A stretch of DNA of 6,209 nucleotides from Pseudomonadota bacterium (GTDB lineage Bacteria > Desulfobacterota > Desulfobulbia > Desulfobulbales > DAOVYS01): assembly GCA_030635485.1 (NCBI GenBank), contig DAOVYS010000167.1:1-6209 (forward strand), given 5' to 3'. Both the position numbers and the translations under genes were made by a program. The notes below the pieces were generated by a model. The model was not told the DNA's origin, made no database searches, and saw only the letters and a program-made list of their open reading frames with translations. Positions 4,687 to 6,209 of this stretch are shown here, one piece after another (position 1 is the stretch's first letter; each line of letters begins with the position of its first letter).

Positions 4687-5907
4687 ATGATTCAAAGAAA
4701 TCTTTACGATATTTCATTTTCCACGGAATGGGGTCGCCAGATGCGGTTTATCTCCGGCCCGCGGCAGGTTGGTAAGACGACCCTGGCCAGGAAAAAACTT
4801 GAGGATGAGAATTCACTGCCCCTCTATTATCTCTGGGATCTAAGAGATGTTCGCCAAAGGTATAAAAAAAATGAGCTGTTTTTTACTGAAGATGGTTTTG
4901 CCTTAAAATCTTCACAAAAGCCATGGGTTTGTTTCGACGAAATCCACAAGATGCCCAAATGGAAGAATATCTTGAAAGGAGTTTTTGATGAGACTTCGGA
5001 CCGGTATCAATTCATTATAACCGGTTCCGCAAAATTAAATATTCTGAAACATGCCGGAGATAGTCTTGCCGGCCGTTACTTCACTTTTCATCTGCTTCCT
5101 CTTACCTTACATGAAATAAGATCAACCGTCCCGGACCGCTCCCCGATTCACAAATCCGCCTCTTCTTTTATTGAAACCGCAATAAACGGTGTGCCCGCAC
5201 CCCAGGACGGACTCCTGCAACTCTTGCAATTCAGTGGTTTTCCCGAACCTTTTCTTCATCAATCACATCCATTCCATAATAAATGGGCCAGGGACTATCT
5301 GGAAACCGTCATCCGTGAAGATATCGGCTCATTGACCAGAATTGTTGACCGGGAATATATCTATGACCTGTATAATCTCCTTCCGGAAATGACAGGAAGT
5401 CCTCTTTCGCAATCATCACTCGCTTCCCATCTCCAGATCAGCCCCACTACAGTGAAAAATTATCTCCGTCGGCTGGAAGATTTTTACCTTGCCTTTTCAA
5501 TAAGGCCGTATTCAAAAAACATTAAAAGATCTCTGCTTAAAGCGGGTAAATATTATCTTTATGACTGGTCAAGAATTAATGACAAAGGCGCCTGTTTTGA
5601 GAATTACATTGCCTGTGAATTGAAGGCGCGGCTGATGTTGTGGGGAGATGCAACCGGTGATGACTTTCAGTTATTTTACATCCGGAATAAACAGAAACAG
5701 GAAACCGACTTTCTGGTTCTCAGAAATGAGATGCCATGGTTTCTGGTGGAAGTTAAACTTACGGATGGTCCAATTGCACGGCATCATACTGAAACTCGAC
5801 ATGCCCTGGGGGATATACCTTTTATTCAGGTGTGCCTTGAACCGGACATTCTCTCTATGCAGAAGCGGGACATGTATAGAATATCAGCAAACCGACTCCT
5901 TGGATAA
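4687..5907 (+). CDS. AAA_14/DUF4143 family ATPase with nuclease-like C-terminus, 406 aa
   Basis: This is a predicted P-loop ATPase of a large, patchily distributed family whose cellular role is not established; defence and toxin-like roles have been suggested. Numbering from ATG 4687, Walker A is GPRQVGKTT (24-32), Walker B is VCFDEIHK (81-88, Asp84 and Glu85), and a sensor-like strand is FIITGSAKLN (109-118). A winged-helix-like segment, SLASHLQISPTTVKNYLRRL, spans about 244-263. The DUF4143 end carries a PD-(D/E)XK-like set: Glu305, Asp341 in ETDF, and Glu355-Val-Lys357, so a nuclease core may be intact. I chose 4687 because MIQRNLYD is a typical family beginning and GGA at 4673-4675 is a weak ribosome site. 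Upstream in-frame ATGs at 4669 and 4678 would add up to 6 residues, and 4669 lies inside the palindrome. No partner gene is present. Confidence 0.85.
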   Translation: MIQRNLYDISFSTEWGRQMRFISGPRQVGKTTLARKKLEDENSLPLYYLWDLRDVRQRYKKNELFFTEDGFALKSSQKPWVCFDEIHKMPKWKNILKGVFDETSDRYQFIITGSAKLNILKHAGDSLAGRYFTFHLLPLTLHEIRSTVPDRSPIHKSASSFIETAINGVPAPQDGLLQLLQFSGFPEPFLHQSHPFHNKWARDYLETVIREDIGSLTRIVDREYIYDLYNLLPEMTGSPLSQSSLASHLQISPTTVKNYLRRLEDFYLAFSIRPYSKNIKRSLLKAGKYYLYDWSRINDKGACFENYIACELKARLMLWGDATGDDFQLFYIRNKQKQETDFLVLRNEMPWFLVEVKLTDGPIARHHTETRHALGDIPFIQVCLEPDILSMQKRDMYRISANRLLG

Positions 5908-5943
5908 TAAAGTGCCTGTCCGGAAATGGCCCTTTTGAGGTTT

Positions 5944-5968
5944 AGGGGTCAGGGGTCAGGGGTCAGGG
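5944..5968. repeat. Short tandem repeat, AGGGGTC units
   Basis: Three perfect head-to-tail copies of the 7-mer AGGGGTC (5944-5964) are followed by a partial AGGG. It lies 36 bp after the ATPase stop codon in non-coding DNA. Such tracts can change copy number by slippage. No function is apparent. Confidence 0.7.
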
Positions 5969-6059
5969 AATCTGGGGGGAAATCCGGAGTGCCCTTTTCA
6001 GCTATGTTTAAACAGAGCAGATTGACACAAAATCTGGGTACATAATACTAATTATACAA

Positions 6060-6101
6060 GGGCGATATTCCAGACTATCCCGCGACTGAGCTATATCGCC
6101 C
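6060..6101. repeat. Truncated copy of the palindromic repeat family
   Basis: Positions 6074-6101 match 4332-4359 at 27 of 28 bases in the same orientation. GGGCGATAT (6060-6068) and ATATCGCCC (6093-6101) make a 9-bp inverted repeat around 24 nt. The larger inner arms of the main element are missing. Copies at 4332 and here bracket the ATPase gene. The rest of 5908-6209 is AT-rich, and I see no gene in it. Confidence 0.75.
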
Positions 6102-6209
6102 CCCACATTAATTTTATCTTTACTATTTCGTTTATATAGTATACAAATAGCAAGGTTGTTTTGTTATAAATTGAAAAAAATGGTCTTGTGAAAAATAATG
6201 GACATTTCC

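Noticed and set aside
6022..6048. Promoter with TTGACA at 6022-6027
   Set aside because: The best -10 candidates (TAATAC at 15-bp spacing or ATACTA at 17 bp) are poor, and no gene follows within the window.
6198..6209. Start of a gene running off the right edge at ATG 6198
   Set aside because: Only four codons are visible and no ribosome site precedes it.

Overview
The window looks like a chromosomal segment of a Gram-negative, probably anaerobic bacterium, most likely Desulfobacterota (the former Deltaproteobacteria). The reasons are an outer-membrane TonB-dependent receptor, a radical-SAM peptide maturase of the kind seen next to small precursor peptides in Geobacter and Desulfobacter relatives, moderate GC content, and abundant palindromic intergenic repeats. 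The taxon is an inference. All recognisable genes are on the + strand.

Positions 1-1994 hold a TonB-dependent outer-membrane receptor of about 620 residues. It is split by a single-base frameshift at 703-705: signal peptide and plug are in one frame (127-807), the beta-barrel in another (705-1994). The two pieces join exactly if one G is restored to a G run.

Positions 1996-3591 are the most interesting part, a compact two-gene RiPP (ribosomally made, post-translationally modified peptide) locus. A near-consensus sigma70 promoter (TTGACT, 18-bp spacer, TATAAT) starts 1 bp after the receptor stop codon. Then come a leader with a perfect 23-bp-stem hairpin (2051-2102), a very strong Shine-Dalgarno, and an unlisted 36-codon gene (2126-2236). 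Its peptide has a basic, hydrophobic leader and a short Cys-Cys-Gly core. An intrinsic terminator with a UUCG loop follows (2247-2272), then a 432-aa radical SAM/SPASM maturase (2293-3591) without a Shine-Dalgarno. This layout predicts many peptide transcripts and few maturase transcripts. The precursor Shine-Dalgarno is perfectly complementary over 11 nt to the segment just past the terminator. No dedicated transporter or protease lies in the window.

Positions 3592-6209 are an accessory region: a hicBA toxin-antitoxin pair (3823-4259, antitoxin first) and a solitary AAA_14/DUF4143 ATPase with a nuclease-like C-terminus (4687-5907), set between copies of one palindromic repeat family. The main repeat (about 4332-4611) is a nested inverted repeat. 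A decayed copy (3690-3747) lies upstream of hicBA and a truncated copy (6060-6101) lies after the ATPase gene, so each cargo is bracketed by repeat copies. The ATPase start sits at the edge of a separate 25-bp imperfect palindrome (4627-4679). The last 300 bases contain repeats and AT-rich DNA but no gene I can support.
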